Shown: positions 35,710 to 47,828 of the stretch, piece by piece | Layout of the letters: the number at the start of each line of letters is the position of its first letter | How positions within the stretch are numbered: the first letter of the stretch is position 1 | Source: Erigeron canadensis | Taxonomy: Eukaryota > Streptophyta > Magnoliopsida > Asterales > Asteraceae | Assembly (NCBI RefSeq): GCF_010389155.1 | Contig: NC_057761.1 | Span: 50,392,213 to 50,456,212, forward strand | DNA length: 64,000 nucleotides | Reading direction: 5' to 3' | Notes under the pieces: generated by a model | The model's input: the letters and a program-made list of their open reading frames with translations, nothing else | What the model was told of the DNA's origin: nothing | Databases searched by the model: none | Program-made: the position numbers and the translations under genes

Positions 35710-36616
35710 TCATAGCTCATAGCATAAAATTTGCAGTGGACATGTGACATAAAATGATAAAATTGGTGAAAGTAAAATAAATTAATAAAAAAATAACGGT
35801 TTCAAAATACAATCAACCATACAAGGCAACGTCTTCATAGCCTTTCAACAGCTCAAAATTAAGAAAAACAACATACCACGCACCTATATTTGCTATATTA
35901 TCACTTCACTTATGAGCCATCATCTTCAAGATTTAACCATGGGCTCAGGACCAGACAGTTGTGCCCAAGATATGTTGTAACAATATATGAACGGTATTGT
36001 CCTTAATTTATAACTTGTTTGATTTGTAATGTGTGATTAAAATTGCGGAAAGTATCGGTCTCTTTGCAAAAAAGATCGAAATTGTTTAGCAAGCCAAACA
36101 ATAAAGAAGAAACAGTAGAAGAGAGTAATTAAGAACATTTTACATTATTAAACCATGTGAGTAATTATTAATAGTGAATATATATTTATGATGATGTCTC
36201 ACAAAGTGTATGCAATATCCAGATTAAAATCGTGATATTTAATTCGATTCTCTTGATGGTGCTTAAGATTTTGATGTTAGGGTCCGAAATGGTTTTTTTT
36301 GTGAAAATTATTTGTTGATATTTACGGGGACAAGAAACTTGAATATATACGGGGAAAAAAAAGTTTACAAAAATATATGCGAGTTTTATAATGTTTTTCT
36401 TGGAATCATATTTTAAATTCTTAAAGCTCGAGGTACCGTATTAAGACCGTACGTATACTTTTATGAGAGACAATTATAAATAAATTATTATCTTTTTAAT
36501 AAATTACACTTTTTATAGAAAACTATTTTTTTTAATCATCTAAGTTAGATTTTTAACATGTGATATATTTCGATCTCTTTGGCTCTTTTACATTAATTCG
36601 AGTAACTAGCTAACAT
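35710..36616. other. Gene-free AT-rich stretch
   Basis: I see no gene, RNA or clear repeat here apart from short AT-rich runs. Confidence 0.5.
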
Positions 36617-36802
36617 TCATACTTCTTTCCTAGACTTCTTTTGTCTCATTATGGGAATGTGGATAGGCGCTGGATTTTTCTGTTCGAAGCTACCCATTGG
36701 TAGGCTCTCGCACTCAAAGAAAAACACTACTGAAAAGGGTTTAACCCCTTTAGAGCAAGGCTTTTCTGGCTTTACTGACTTAGCTGAATAATCCTCTAGC
36801 AA
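36617..36802 (-). other. Exon-like open frame, unrecognised
   Basis: The minus-strand frame reads LEDYSAKSVKPEKPCSKGVK and PFSVVFFFECESLPMGSFEQ, then a basic end (MRQKKSRKEV) and a stop. Composition is balanced and unlike the low-complexity frames nearby. A possible splice acceptor (AAACAG) lies just upstream on the minus strand. No upstream exon could be identified. It may be the last exon of a small gene, a gene fragment or a relic; I do not recognise the family. Confidence 0.3.
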
Positions 36803-36857
36803 CTCTTGGTCAAGCTGTTTTCATCTACTTACCATCAGATAGTATAAAAGTTTACAA

Positions 36858-37961
36858 TCTATCTATATATTTATTAAAACCGTAGTTAACCGAATGTTTC
36901 TAGACCATCTTCAATTCAAAACTAGCTTATAAAATTGCCACATAGGAAAAATCCTATGTGGCATCTCCATATTAATCTGAATTTTTATTAAATAAAAAAC
37001 TATTTAAAATTACAAAATCCCTTATTAGATTCAATATTTTTAGGGAAAGATAATACCAAATCCTACAATATAAATTAAATCTTGAAAATATATATCAAAT
37101 CTCATTTTAACAATCTATTCGACTTCTTCCCATTCAAGAATCCGTCCATCACGTTCCATACTTTAAATTCAATTGCTTAGCTTTATAAGAAAAAAAAAAT
37201 GAAAAAAGAGATAAATCATTTGCTTCTAAATTGATTTTTTCTTTAAGTTTTCTCTTTTTTTTTAGTCATATATACGTATTTCCAATTTTTGACTTTTCTT
37301 AATATATAAATATTGGTATGAAAAGTCTTTCTTGATAATGAGTTATTTCACTCTAATTTTTTGTTTATAATTTAAAATTAGTTTCTTTGTTGCATAACGT
37401 ATGTGGGTTATTGGAGGTTGATTATGTATTCCATTGATCGGTCCTCATGGTAAGTAGTTTAGAAATTGTTTATGTGCCATTGATCAACCTATCGGTCCTC
37501 TTTGGTTTATTTTACAGATCACTTACACATTATTAATATGTATGTATAGTAGTTTTATTTGTATTATAAGGAGATGGGTTGTAATATTTATGCTTAATTA
37601 AGGGCCTGATCATATTTTATTCTACTTTGATCGGTTATATCTAATTTTGTTGTCAGATGTATCTGAATGGTTGTATAAGATTTGGTTGTGTTAGGTTGAG
37701 GTTTGCTTTGCCATGCTAACACATTACGAGATATCTTCATATGAGCAAATTCCTAATTCATTTTTAATATATTAGCAAGTTCTCTAATTAAATATTTATT
37801 TTTTAATATCTTAGATTCATGTATAAAGGTAAAAGAAATTCTAAAACAAATAACATATTATACTAAATAAATTGAATAATTATCTATTAACGTCTAATTT
37901 TCACAAAAAACATTGAGTAATCATTTAAAATTAACGCGCATCGTGCGGGTAAAATACCTAG
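36858..37961 (+). mobile_element. Helitron-like element, 1.1 kb
   Basis: The left end is A|TCTATCTATATATTTATTAA. The right end has a short hairpin (CGCGCATCGTGCGGG, 37935-37949), a spacer and CTAG at 37958-37961 followed by T. There are no terminal inverted repeats and no target duplication, as expected for insertion between A and T. No Rep/helicase frame is present, so it is non-autonomous. Confidence 0.65.
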
Positions 37962-38105
37962 TAATATATAAACGATTTCTTTTTTTTTTTTTAACATTAC
38001 ACGGATACTATGGTAACGTGGATTTTCTAGTCAAATTACTAACTTTTAGTTAAATTGGGAGATTATTTAATTAAAAAAGATAGCATAATCATCGTTGTAG
38101 CTATC

Positions 38106-38356
38106 TCATACTCATTAAATGTCCAATTTTGACTTGTCAAGTCTTCTGCTTTAAACTTTGACCCGAAAAATATATATCTGTATTATATAACACTTCATAT
38201 AAAATATATGGATAGATTGAGTTTTCAATGTACTTTTCATTGATATAACTTTCATCAACTATTATATAACACGATAAAAGATATTTATGGTCAAAGTTGC
38301 AAGCAGAAGACTTGACAAGTCAAAATTGGAAAATTAATATTGGACGGAATAAGAGA
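38106..38356. mobile_element. Stowaway-like MITE, degraded
   Basis: Long imperfect inverted arms share TCCAATTTTGACTTGTCAAG and TCTTCTGC, running on to ACTTTGACC on the left and GGTCAAAGT on the right. The right arm ends ATTGGACGGAATAAG, close to a Stowaway terminus; the left terminus is decayed, so the outer limits are approximate. Confidence 0.65.
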
Positions 38357-38435
38357 ATGGGAGGTAATGTACCACAAGCTTTAATATATCTACCACTATT
38401 ATGCATTACTGACTTGTACAGTTAGTTATAAAACT

Positions 38436-39122
38436 TAGGGGTGAGTACGGTTCGGTTTGGTTCGGTTTTTGACTAAAACCGAAACCGAATCGTTATAATT
38501 CGGTTTTTGAAAATTAAAACCATTGGGTTTCGGTTTTTTCGGTTTCGGTTTTTTGGTTTTGGTCTATTTCGGTTCGGTTTTTCGGTTTTAATCGGTTTTT
38601 AACCACTTGTGGTTTGGATCAAATTGAGCTTCAAAAGTTTATAAGTTTATACCATATAATTACACCTTAATTAATTTCAACAAGTTTCAAAACATTATTA
38701 GTAACAATAACACAACAATAATGACAACAAATCCATAAAAGTGAGTTGTACAAACTTCAAACAAATTTTATATATAACTATTTATATCTTTTACGCGTTG
38801 TTTAATTATACAATTATTAAAACAAATTAATTTTGTTGTGTATTTTTACTTAAAACATATAAATGATATTATTATATACACCTAAAAATGCAAATATAAT
38901 AACATATTTATCAAAAATTAATAATAAAATGATATAAATATAGAATAAAGTAAAAATATATATTTTTGGTTCGGTTCAGTTTTTATGATTCGGTTTTTCA
39001 TTAGAAACCAAAACCAAACCACAACTTTCGGTTTTTAGAAAACCAAAACCAATGGTTTTTGGTTTTTTCGGTTCGGTTTTTATGGTTTTTTCGGTTTTCG
39101 GTTTGGTTTTTGCTCACCCCTA
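38436..39122. mobile_element. CGGTT-rich hAT-like element, 687 bases
   Basis: Termini TAGGGGTGAG (left) and CTCACCCCTA (right) are exact inverted copies. The flanks ATAAAACT (38428-38435) and ATAAAATT (39123-39130) agree at 7 of 8 positions, which suggests an 8 bp duplication. About 150 bases inside each end are arrays of CGGTTT and its complement; the centre is AT-rich. The same sequence, inverted, appears at the right edge of the window (62895 onward). Confidence 0.75.
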
Positions 39123-39595
39123 ATAAAATTTTTACAATGTGATAGATGAATCAAAAACTGTGGTACATTCATCATTTCCTTAAAAAAATAGTTTCACTGT
39201 TTAAAAAGAAAAATTGTTGTGAATTATGGCCGTTAAGAATTGGGCCAGGAATCAATTAGCTAATGGGGTATTCATATGGCCATATGGGTATGCAAAATGG
39301 GCCGACAGATTTCCCACCATATAGCTGCGGTCCTGTGAATACTCAGGTCTTGTGTTACGGTAAAAGACTCACAACTCGATATATAGATCTAAAATGTACG
39401 TGTATTAGTTCAAATTAGCACGGTTTCATACTATCATGTAATGTTGTGGCAGTGATAGCGATAGGTGGTGATAATGGCGACTATTGGTGATGGTGGTGCT
39501 CGAGTAATATAAGATGTAAATGTAATTGATGTAAAGAAAGTATCTAAAATCTTTTATATTATAAAAGTTTAGGGTGCAAATTAACAAGATAAAAG

Positions 39596-39842
39596 AAGTA
39601 AGTAAGTAAGTAAGTAACTGCTCAGTATCGCCTTCCGCGGGTTTTGAGCCTCAATACCTCGACGGTGTATGGGGGAGGTTAAGATGTAGGCAGACCTTAC
39701 CTCTACCTAAGTAGAGAGACTGCTTCCAGTTTCTACCTAAATAGTAGAAAAAGCCCTCCAACCTTTGCATGGGATGAGGATCGAACCCATAACCTCTGTC
39801 TCCAGAGGCAAGGGTATTTACCACTGATTCAACCATGCTGCT
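39596..39842 (-). mobile_element. tRNA-derived SINE with an exact 18 bp target duplication
   Basis: AAATTAACAAGATAAAAG is repeated exactly at 39578-39595 and 39843-39860. Read on the minus strand the element starts near 39842 with an A-box-like TGGTTGAATCAGTGG (39835-39821), then the B box GGTTCGATCC (39787-39778). A body follows that contains CTACTTAGGTAGAGGTAAGG. It ends in a (TTAC)n tail at 39596-39618. The long duplication and simple-sequence tail indicate LINE-type target-primed insertion. The 61-codon frame inside it is not a gene. Confidence 0.9.
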
Positions 39843-40525
39843 AAATTAACAAGATAAAAGCTTAGGTGTAAATTAATTCATTTAAACAAATTGAGTAACT
39901 TTTATGAATTTTTATTAATGTTCGTTAATGAAAATTGAGTTATTTTTAATATCTCATTTTTCTTAATTGTATACAAAAAGGGAAGGAATTAGCTATCTTA
40001 TAAGAGACAATAATGGATATATTTAATAAATCCAAAAATTGATATATGAGTCTCATTCTTTTACTCTTCATATATTTTTCAAACTTTTTATTTTGTGTTA
40101 AAGCTCGAATTGTCATATTGTCTCAACTAATGATTTTTTTTTTGATATAATTTATTTTGATAGATTTTTGTTTTTTAATTTATACGGTTTAATATTTTCT
40201 CCAATTTTAAGTCATTATAAGTTTATAAGTATAAAGATAAACTAGGGTAAATAATTCTATGAAGGATAAATAAAAGAAATGATAAGCATATCTTTATTTT
40301 TAATTAATTTATAAAATATATTTATCATTTGTTGTGATAAAAATATCATTTTAGTTAAAAAAAAAAAAAAAAAAAACATGGTTGCTTAACATACTCAATA
40401 AAGGTTAATATTTTTAGTTCTTCTTTAATCAGATCACAAACATAGCTGAAGGAGGCCGGTTTAGGCGATACAAGTATACAACCCGGATCCAAATAACCAA
40501 TTCACATCTGCAACTGATTCGAAAG

Positions 40526-41746
40526 GTACTCTTTCTCCTCCTCCATCTTTTTTTTCTTTTTATTATTTATCTATCTATATATCTATATCTATATCTATCA
40601 TCAGATCGATCTGTATCGATCAATCAATCCTTATAATTATGTTATACGTTCAGATCTATGTCTGTATCTTGAAAATCCTTCATCATAAAATCGTGTCTAT
40701 ATATCTATATTATTTATATATAAATGAATATACATACTTTTATGAATGTGCAATTAGTTGATGTTTATCAAATTGTGTGATTTTATTTGCAAAATTCTAT
40801 TATGTACAACCTTGTATTCATGTCGTGCAACAACTTCCTTTTTTTTTGGTCTATTTAGGAAAATTAAGAATTGAGATGATATAGAGACTTTATATTTTCG
40901 ATCATATCCTCTCTTTCGTGCCGTTAAATATTATTACGCCGTCTTTGTTGAATTTGGATATTAGGTAGTTCCAGCTGATTTAGGATTTAGGGGAAATCAC
41001 TGGTCAAGTTGGTATTTTGTTTAAGCATTTACAGAGAAAAGTTTCAAAGTATATTAAACTTTTTAGATGGCTTTATAACAGAAGAACGAAGGTGTTAAGA
41101 TATCATTGCCTTTATGTGTTTCTCATTTATGTAGTGTTAGGGCTTACGAGTAACGAAGGTATTATTCTGTGTCGCGTTTGATTGAGTAAAAATGTAGATG
41201 GGTTGCGTACATTGTGATTGGAGAATAGAGCTAGACAAGACAAGTGAGTAGTATTTTTTGTCAAATCTATATTACACTTAATATGTAAATTACTAGGTCT
41301 AGTATCAAATTTCAAGTGTAGCTTGCGGGGATACATACGTCGTTGATATGCGATTGACACTTCCCCAGTTTGAAGTAGGTTTTGATTATTTCACGAATAC
41401 CAAAACAATCCAAATAAAGCATGATATAAGTACCTTTACTTGGTATGCTTTTTCGGAGATATAGTTTAGTTTTGAACGAAGTTTTAATATCTACGAAAGT
41501 TGAAGTTTTCACAAATTAATATACATTGTATTCTATTGAGGATGACATACTTCACTGAAGTAATGGAATCTTCGTTTTTCAGTTTATTCATAATGCTTGG
41601 TTTATTGTATGTAATTGCCTGCATATTCAACGATATATAACATGGTGTGGTTACAATATGAGTATTGAACCTATTGTTCTATCAAACTTTACCATTATTT
41701 GAATTAAAAAAATCTCTTTTTTAAAGCTGAACTTTTGGAACTGCAG
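40526..41746 (+). other. Probable 5' UTR intron of SEC13
   Basis: A donor in GAAAG|GTACTC at 40525/40526 and an acceptor in GGAACTGCAG at 41746 would remove 1,221 bases from the leader of the SEC13 gene. A leader exon would lie upstream of 40526. The stretch between has no coding frame with a domain; the open frames on the minus strand (41127-41512) have none either. The splice is inferred from sequence only. Confidence 0.6.
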
Positions 41747-41768
41747 GATTAACAAGGTGGTAGACATT

Positions 41769-42665
41769 ATGCCTGGTCAAAAGATTGAAATAAGTCACGA
41801 AGGTATCATCCATGATGTCAGCATGGATTACTATGGAAAGCGTGTGGCATCTGCCTCCTCTGATGCCACTGTTAAGATAAGCAGTGTAGGCTCACAACAC
41901 CTTGCCACTTTGACTGGTCATAATGGGCCTGTTTGGCAGGCTGCTTGGGCCCATCCTAAGTTCGGGTCACTTCTTGCATCGTGTTCATACGATGGCACTG
42001 TGATTATTTGGAAAGAAGGGAATTCAAACAATTGGACACCGGTTCATACCTTCAATGACCATAAGTCATCGGTAAACTCAATTGCATGGGCACCTCACGA
42101 GCTTGGTCTTGTCTTGGCTTGTGGGTCTTCTGACGGGAATATCTCGGTTCACACTGCCAGGTCAGATGGTGGGTGGGACACCACAAAGATATACCAAGCT
42201 CACCCTGTAGGAGTCACCTCGATTACATGGGCCCCTTCAATGGAGCCAGGCTCGTTAATCGGTTCTGGTGAGTTTGACCCGGTTCAGAAACTGGCTTCTG
42301 GTGGTAATGATAACACTGTGAAAATTTGGAAGTTCTCTAATGGAGAATGGAAATTAGACTGCGCTTCAGCCCTTAAAATGCACACTGATATGGTGCGGGA
42401 TGTGGCTTGGGCTCCAAGTCTGGGCCTTCCAAAGTCCACGATTGCAAGTGGGTCACAGGATGGTACAGTTGTGATATGGACTCTGGGAAAAGAAGGCGGC
42501 GAATGGAAGGGTAAGGTGTTAAATGACTACAAGGCCCCTGTTTGGAGGGTCTCTTGGTCTCTTACTGGAAACTTGTTGGCTGTCGCTTCTGGGGACAATA
42601 ATGTCACTTTATGGAAAGAAGCTGCTGATGGAGAATGGCAAGAAGTGACCACTCCCACCGAATAA
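41769..42665 (+). CDS. SEC13: SEC13 WD40-repeat protein (COPII coat and nuclear pore)
   Basis: An uninterrupted frame of 298 residues starting MPGQKIEISHEG. It has six WD40 blades; WD-type signatures include VWQAAWAHPKFGSLLASCSY, VNSIAWAPHELGLVLACGSS, VRDVAWAPSLGLPKSTIASG and VWRVSWSLTGNLLAVASGDN. SEC13 pairs with SEC31 to form the outer cage of COPII vesicles at the endoplasmic reticulum, and with the NUP107-160 (Y) complex at nuclear pores, where it lends a blade-completing surface to its partners. Length and blade order match plant SEC13. Compared with my memory of Arabidopsis SEC13B, blade 1 is about three residues shorter just before SQHLATLTGH. The start chosen is the first ATG of the frame; upstream GTG codons of the same frame lie in the leader. 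The next gene starts 533 bases downstream on the same strand. No damage is seen. Confidence 0.95.
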   Translation: MPGQKIEISHEGIIHDVSMDYYGKRVASASSDATVKISSVGSQHLATLTGHNGPVWQAAWAHPKFGSLLASCSYDGTVIIWKEGNSNNWTPVHTFNDHKSSVNSIAWAPHELGLVLACGSSDGNISVHTARSDGGWDTTKIYQAHPVGVTSITWAPSMEPGSLIGSGEFDPVQKLASGGNDNTVKIWKFSNGEWKLDCASALKMHTDMVRDVAWAPSLGLPKSTIASGSQDGTVVIWTLGKEGGEWKGKVLNDYKAPVWRVSWSLTGNLLAVASGDNNVTLWKEAADGEWQEVTTPTE

Positions 42666-43198
42666 TTTTATTTTTATGTTTTCCTTTCCAGGACATACAT
42701 AATTTTGAGTCTTTTCGTTTGTTAACTTTTATGACTGGTGCTGTTTTGAATTTGCAAAATGATTTATGTGATTACTTTTTTTATTCAATGTTAGAAGATA
42801 CATAAATGATGATAATATGCTCCATGTTTAGTTATTTCAGTAATTTAAAGTTGCCTTCGAAGGTGTGGTGCTAGTGTCCAATACCTTTTGTTATTCTTTT
42901 AATACTGCATTTGAATACAAGTCAGCAATATATGTAGGAATTGTATATGTGGTTAGTGTATGTGAAATTTGTTTATCAGGTCTTTTTAATCAAGAATAAA
43001 CGTTGCAATTATTGCAAAGATGTGTTGAGAACCAAAGTATTGGTTCTTTGATTATTGCCCAAGGAACACACAATGTGGTTCTTCGCTTTCGATCCAAATA
43101 AGCTTTCATCAATAAACAAATTCAACCATCCCAATCTCATCAACATACATAGACATACATATCGTTTGCTAACAACGTTGAGTTAACACTTTTACCCA

Positions 43199-45307
43199 AT
43201 GGGCACCAGAACACCATTTTCACCCCTTGGTGTTTTCCTTTCAACATCATCTTACAAACACGAAGCTAATAAGTGCAAAATGCAGCTGCGTCTAAAAACA
43301 CACAGTGACAACTTATGTTACAGGATCAAAACCATGTCATCATTCAAGGATTCAATCTTTGCATGTGATCCTACACCATCAAGTACGATCAAAGAATTCT
43401 TCAACTGCATTAACGAAAAAAATGTAAAGCAACTTGAAAACTACATATCGAGTGATTGCTTCTTTGAAGACCTCTCCTTTCCAAAACCGTTCAAGGGCAA
43501 AAAGGTAATGCTTTTTCAAAACGATTAATTTGTTAGTGTATTAAGACAATAATTGAAACTATTTTGCAGGAGGTTGTACATTTTCTTGATCAACTAATCA
43601 CAGGAATGGGTCCAAACATCCAGTTTCATGTTGGTCATATCTATGAAGGCAACGATAATCTTACAGCTGGAGTAAATTGGCACCTTGGTATGTCTGCCAA
43701 CCAGAAACTGAAGAATCAGACTCTGTTATGTTTATTTTTATTAGTCGTAGAGCGGTAAAATACATAGGTTATTTGGTTGTGGGTAACGGGTCAGATTGTG
43801 TTGTGCTCTACCAGGTTGAGCACTTGAGACTCACCTTTTATAGATAACTCTTATGTCAAACAGGTTTAAATTTCATTTATATTTAGTTCAGATAATCTAT
43901 TGTTGGAATGAAGTAATTTAGGAGATCTTATGTATTCAAAGTGCATTTCGGGCTAATTTCAACCCATTTTGTACATTTGACCTCTTTCCCCTTCAGCTAA
44001 TATTTTGTTTGACCCGTTAGAGATAAATTGTAACCAGCCATCTATAAGTAAATTACTCAAAGATTGCTATTTCCGATTAATTTGAAAGTTGTGTTACTTG
44101 TGTACGACAGAATGGAAAAACAAGCAGGTGCCCTTTACAAGAGGATGCAGTCTCTACACATTAACACAAGAAGGCGAAAGACTAATAATAAGGTACGAAT
44201 TGCTAGACTCATGCATAATATGCGCAATTAAGCGCAACTTAACAATACCATAGAATGATAAATCGCATGCAGGAATGCACAAGTTTTCGTTGAGTCACCA
44301 ATCAAACCTGGAGATTTGTTCCTGGTATGTACCTATGCGTTAGTCTAAACACAATTATATACTCCAATAGTCCTAATACCCGTACAATGTATGGTAGCTA
44401 TATAGATTGTATCATAGATAAATTCGAATATGCCTTATACATGATTCGTGAGTATAAAATAAATTGTTGTTAAAGTAAATCGATGATCGAAACTAAATTA
44501 TAATAAACAATAATGATAAATATAATATATGTAGTTACAATTTTGGATTTACCTTAAATTTTTAGAACCACGTCAAAATCGGAACTTGTAAGCATAGGGT
44601 ATGATGACAAATAGTCTTGTGATTTCGGATCGTAAACTCAATTTTTTGAAGTCTCCATGTTAATAACTTATTATAATTAATATAAGTAGTAGGATTGAAG
44701 AATTGAGAAAGAAAAAGAGACAATATATTAATGGGAAAACGATTAATCAAATAAGGTTATAATGTCTTTTGTATTAATAAACTAAGAGTTAGAGTTTAAA
44801 TCTAATAAGGAAATTGAATTTATATACAACCAAAAAATCTAATTTAAATAAATAAATTAAAAAGACACGTGTCGATAAAAATTACGCTACGTGTCATTTC
44901 AAGAATATGTCAATCCTGTTTTAATTTATTGGTAAATTTGAATTGTGGATTACGATTGTGTAGATCCTCTTAAAGATTGTGACTTCATTATTTGATGCTT
45001 TCCCAGAGGCTACCGAATGTATGTTTATATAGTCACCCTCATTAAATACTCTTTGTATATAATTGATTTTTTAGCGATTGTCAATATCAAATGTTAAAAC
45101 TTGACTGTTTTCATTTCAGGGTTCTTTCGGAGTCAAAATGTCATAGTGCAAGTATTGTTAAAGGTTTATAGCATACTTCTGGTCCCATTCATAAGCCCGA
45201 TACTGTCTTTCTATGTGAATCTCTGGAATTTTATTGTGCGATATGTGTCCATAGCATTAAAGATATTAGAATTGTCTTCGAGATTATTTACAGAACGAAA
45301 AGACTAG
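43199..45307 (+). CDS. NTF2-like domain protein, probably plastid-targeted, six exons
   Basis: I join 43199-43504, 43570-43687, 44111-44192, 44273-44324, 44964-45018 and 45120-45307. All sites are GT-AG and the phases add up to 266 residues and a stop. The first 55 or so residues are rich in Ser, Thr, Lys and Arg with few acids, like a plastid transit peptide. The core matches the plant NTF2/SnoaL-like family: STIKEFFNCINEKN, CFFEDLSF, then the conserved EWKNKQVPFTRGCSLYTLTQ, ESPIKPGD and a hydrophobic C-terminal helix region (VLLKVYSILLVPFISPILSF) that may associate with membranes. Proteins of this plant group carry the cone-shaped fold used for small-ligand binding or catalysis; the ligand is not known. 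The two small exons 4 and 5 are supported by phase and by the family pattern rather than by transcripts. Confidence 0.8.
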
Positions 45308-46620
45308 AATTCCCTTCTGATTAACTTGTTTGTCATTATGTTTAATTATAATGGATTAATGGTGGTCTAAGACGTATGCTTTAGTCTTCTAGATGGTTGG
45401 TTAAGTGTTTTCTTTGGTGTAATTATGGCTAGATTAGTAAGATGCAACCAATAAAGTCTTAATTAGTTTATTAATAACCTTGGCCTACAAGTTTCCCTCC
45501 CACACGACCATAACTTTCAATTTCAAACATGACAACCAATTTATTGATGGACCGAATATAATATACATAAATACTAGCAAGTTGTTCGCATAATGTGGCA
45601 GGGTCATGGTAGAAACCGTGATGGCGGTGGTGAGATGATGGAGGTGATGACGAGATGTGAATTTGGTTTGTGGTTTAGAGATTAGAGTTTGTTTATTGAA
45701 AGAATATTGCAAAAATTCTAAGAGAAAAAAAATAATAATTATGTATTATAAAGGTAAATAATATTTAAAAGATGATTTATTGCGAGTAAAAGTTATATAG
45801 TAGGTTAAATGTGCTGTACAGTATAAAATAATATGAATACAGATGGTTTTTTTTATCTGAAAATCATGAGTTTTAATTAATCTTTATGTCAATATATTAA
45901 TAATCTTTCTCACTTTTCTATTCTCAATATCTTTTTTAATACAATCAAACAAAAGAAGTTTTTACTTTTTTTTCTCTCCCTTCTATCATATCAAACACTC
46001 CTTAAGTCTCTAAACACTTTTGAGTGAAACCAAGTAATTAATTTAAAACTTGTTAAATTTAAAGTCTCTTTCTGCTGATTGAACCCCATTAATCAATCGC
46101 TTTCCCATAACTTTTTTCGTTAAAAGAAAATGTGTATAGCGGATATGCACTCATATAGTCTTTGTTTAATTCCCCCAAAATGTAGTTTACAAATTACAAC
46201 TTATACGAATGATAATTAAGTTTGAACTAAAGTGTAACTTTCAAATTCTTTTCTTCTGGAATATTTGTAATGACTTATTGCAGGGAAATGTAATAAATTT
46301 CTCTCAAATTATCATTGCATAATAAACGTTACAACTTATTATTTACTGTAACAAAATTTTACTGGGAAATTACTGAAAAGATGTTCCTGAAAAGCATTTA
46401 TAACACTTTCAGATCAAATATATTTGATGGTTCGCCCCAAATAAATTGATATGATACAATTTGGAGAATCGAAGAACAAAAGTGTGTGCGTTTTAGAGAG
46501 GATTTCGAACCAGAGAGAGACCAACATACAGGGAATATGCATATGCCGTTTTAGGGCTTGGAAACTGCCTTTAGGCAGTTTTTAATACAGCTCGACCCCA
46601 GCCAGGGCCTGCCGCCCCTT
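45308..46620. other. Gene-free stretch
   Basis: No gene, tRNA or clear element is visible. The AT-rich sequence contains only short frames (for example 45485-45712 minus strand, low complexity). The first few hundred bases should include the 3' UTR of the NTF2-like gene. Confidence 0.5.
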
Positions 46621-46628
46621 GGACCCTG

Positions 46629-46680
46629 CTACCAGGGGCACTTCCCCTGGACTCCCATTAATTAGGGGCTTCGCCCCTAA
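46629..46680. repeat. Two adjacent GC hairpins
   Basis: CCAGGGGCACTTCCCCTGG (46632-46650) and TTAGGGGCTTCGCCCCTAA (46662-46680) are two perfect or near-perfect stem-loops a few bases apart. They sit in a GC-rich island (about 46580-46710) inside very AT-rich DNA. Confidence 0.7.
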
Positions 46681-47189
46681 AATCATAATAAACGTGCACA
46701 CCCCGCACCACCAGAATTACAAGATATCTATTATGATTTATATTAACACAATTACACTAAAATATCCAACAAATTTCAATCATTACCATCTAAGTTATAC
46801 TAACCGATGTTTATAAATGTATTCTGCAATAGCTACATTAACTCCTACGTGAAAGACATGCTCTAAATATTCATGGAAAAGCTTATTAGTGCAAAACATA
46901 CATATTTGATATTTCTGGATATCATTACACAATATACATCGGGCGTCCCCTTAATCTGGTACATAGGATACCCACTAGCTATGAACTTTATAAATAAAGT
47001 GATCGATGCTACTCATGTTCATACATATATGTAGTGCTATAACTAGAGGCGGGTAGTGAGTCCTTCTCATACATTCCTCGATCATATCATATGCTATAAG
47101 TTAATTGAAGCAAAATATATACTTTATTTATAAAAGCAAAACATAAGCTTAGGGTTTGGTTTGTGTTTTCTTGGCAGCGCACTCGAATC

Positions 47190-47828
47190 ATGAGTAAAAG
47201 GAGAAGCTCTGGATCCGGCAGAGGACAAAGTTCTCTAGGCTATCTGTTTGGTACTACTTCTTCTAATGATGATGAGGTAGATGACCAACAAGATCACTCC
47301 AAGATGATGAGATCACCTGCACCAGTTTCTAATTCCGGTGGAGGTCAAACTTCTTTAGGATACTTGTTTGGTTCCAATGCTGCATTATTATTAAGCCAAG
47401 AAATAACTAGCAACCATCATAATGATGAATTAGTTAAAGTATCTTCTTCACCAACTACATTATTACCACCCTATGGCACCCATGACGACGACGACATGGT
47501 GGAGATGAACACAACACCTTCTCATCCATTGATCAAGAAAGATGACAGCTACCACAACGGCCGCCCCTCGCCCAAGAGTAGTAGTAATACTAATTGTGTA
47601 GTATACCATAAAGTTGATGGCAATAAAAGTAGTTCATCGTCAGGAGGTTTTCTCATCACTGTAAGCCCATCTTTCAACCTTAATTAATTAAGGCTTTTAA
47701 TTAAACAAGCTAGATCATAAGTTACTTTCTTTTTTCTCGTGATGTAATTTTAGGGGCGTCCGTCGACTAGAGTTACGTCAGCTCCTGGCGGAAACTCATC
47801 CATTGGATACTTGTTTGGAGATAAGTAG
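47190..47828 (+). CDS. SPIRAL1-like microtubule-associated protein, two exons
   Basis: Exons 47190-47660 and 47754-47828 join in phase 0 across a 93-base GT-AG intron, giving 181 residues. The N-terminal motif GRGQSSLGYLFG and the C-terminal GRPSTRVTSAP followed by GGNSSIGYLFGDK are the hallmark blocks of the SPIRAL1 (SPR1/SP1L) family. These proteins bind plus ends and lattices of cortical microtubules and keep cell growth straight. The central block before the second exon (YHKVDGNKSS...GGFLIT) corresponds to the family's linker. Unusual: a third GYLFG block, GGGQTSLGYLFG at residues 50-61, so three copies rather than two, and a product longer than the usual 100-130 residues. The ATG is the first after a likely leader splice acceptor (TTCTTGGCAG at 47178); an upstream GTG in the same frame is not used as the start. 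Confidence 0.85.

Noticed and set aside
39778..39842. Possible tRNA gene (A and B boxes)
   Set aside because: The boxes belong to a SINE: the arms do not fold as a complete tRNA, and an 18 bp duplication and a tail bound the unit.
41757..41768. Upstream GTG start for SEC13
   Set aside because: GTG starts are not expected in a nuclear gene; the ATG at 41769 gives the normal N terminus.
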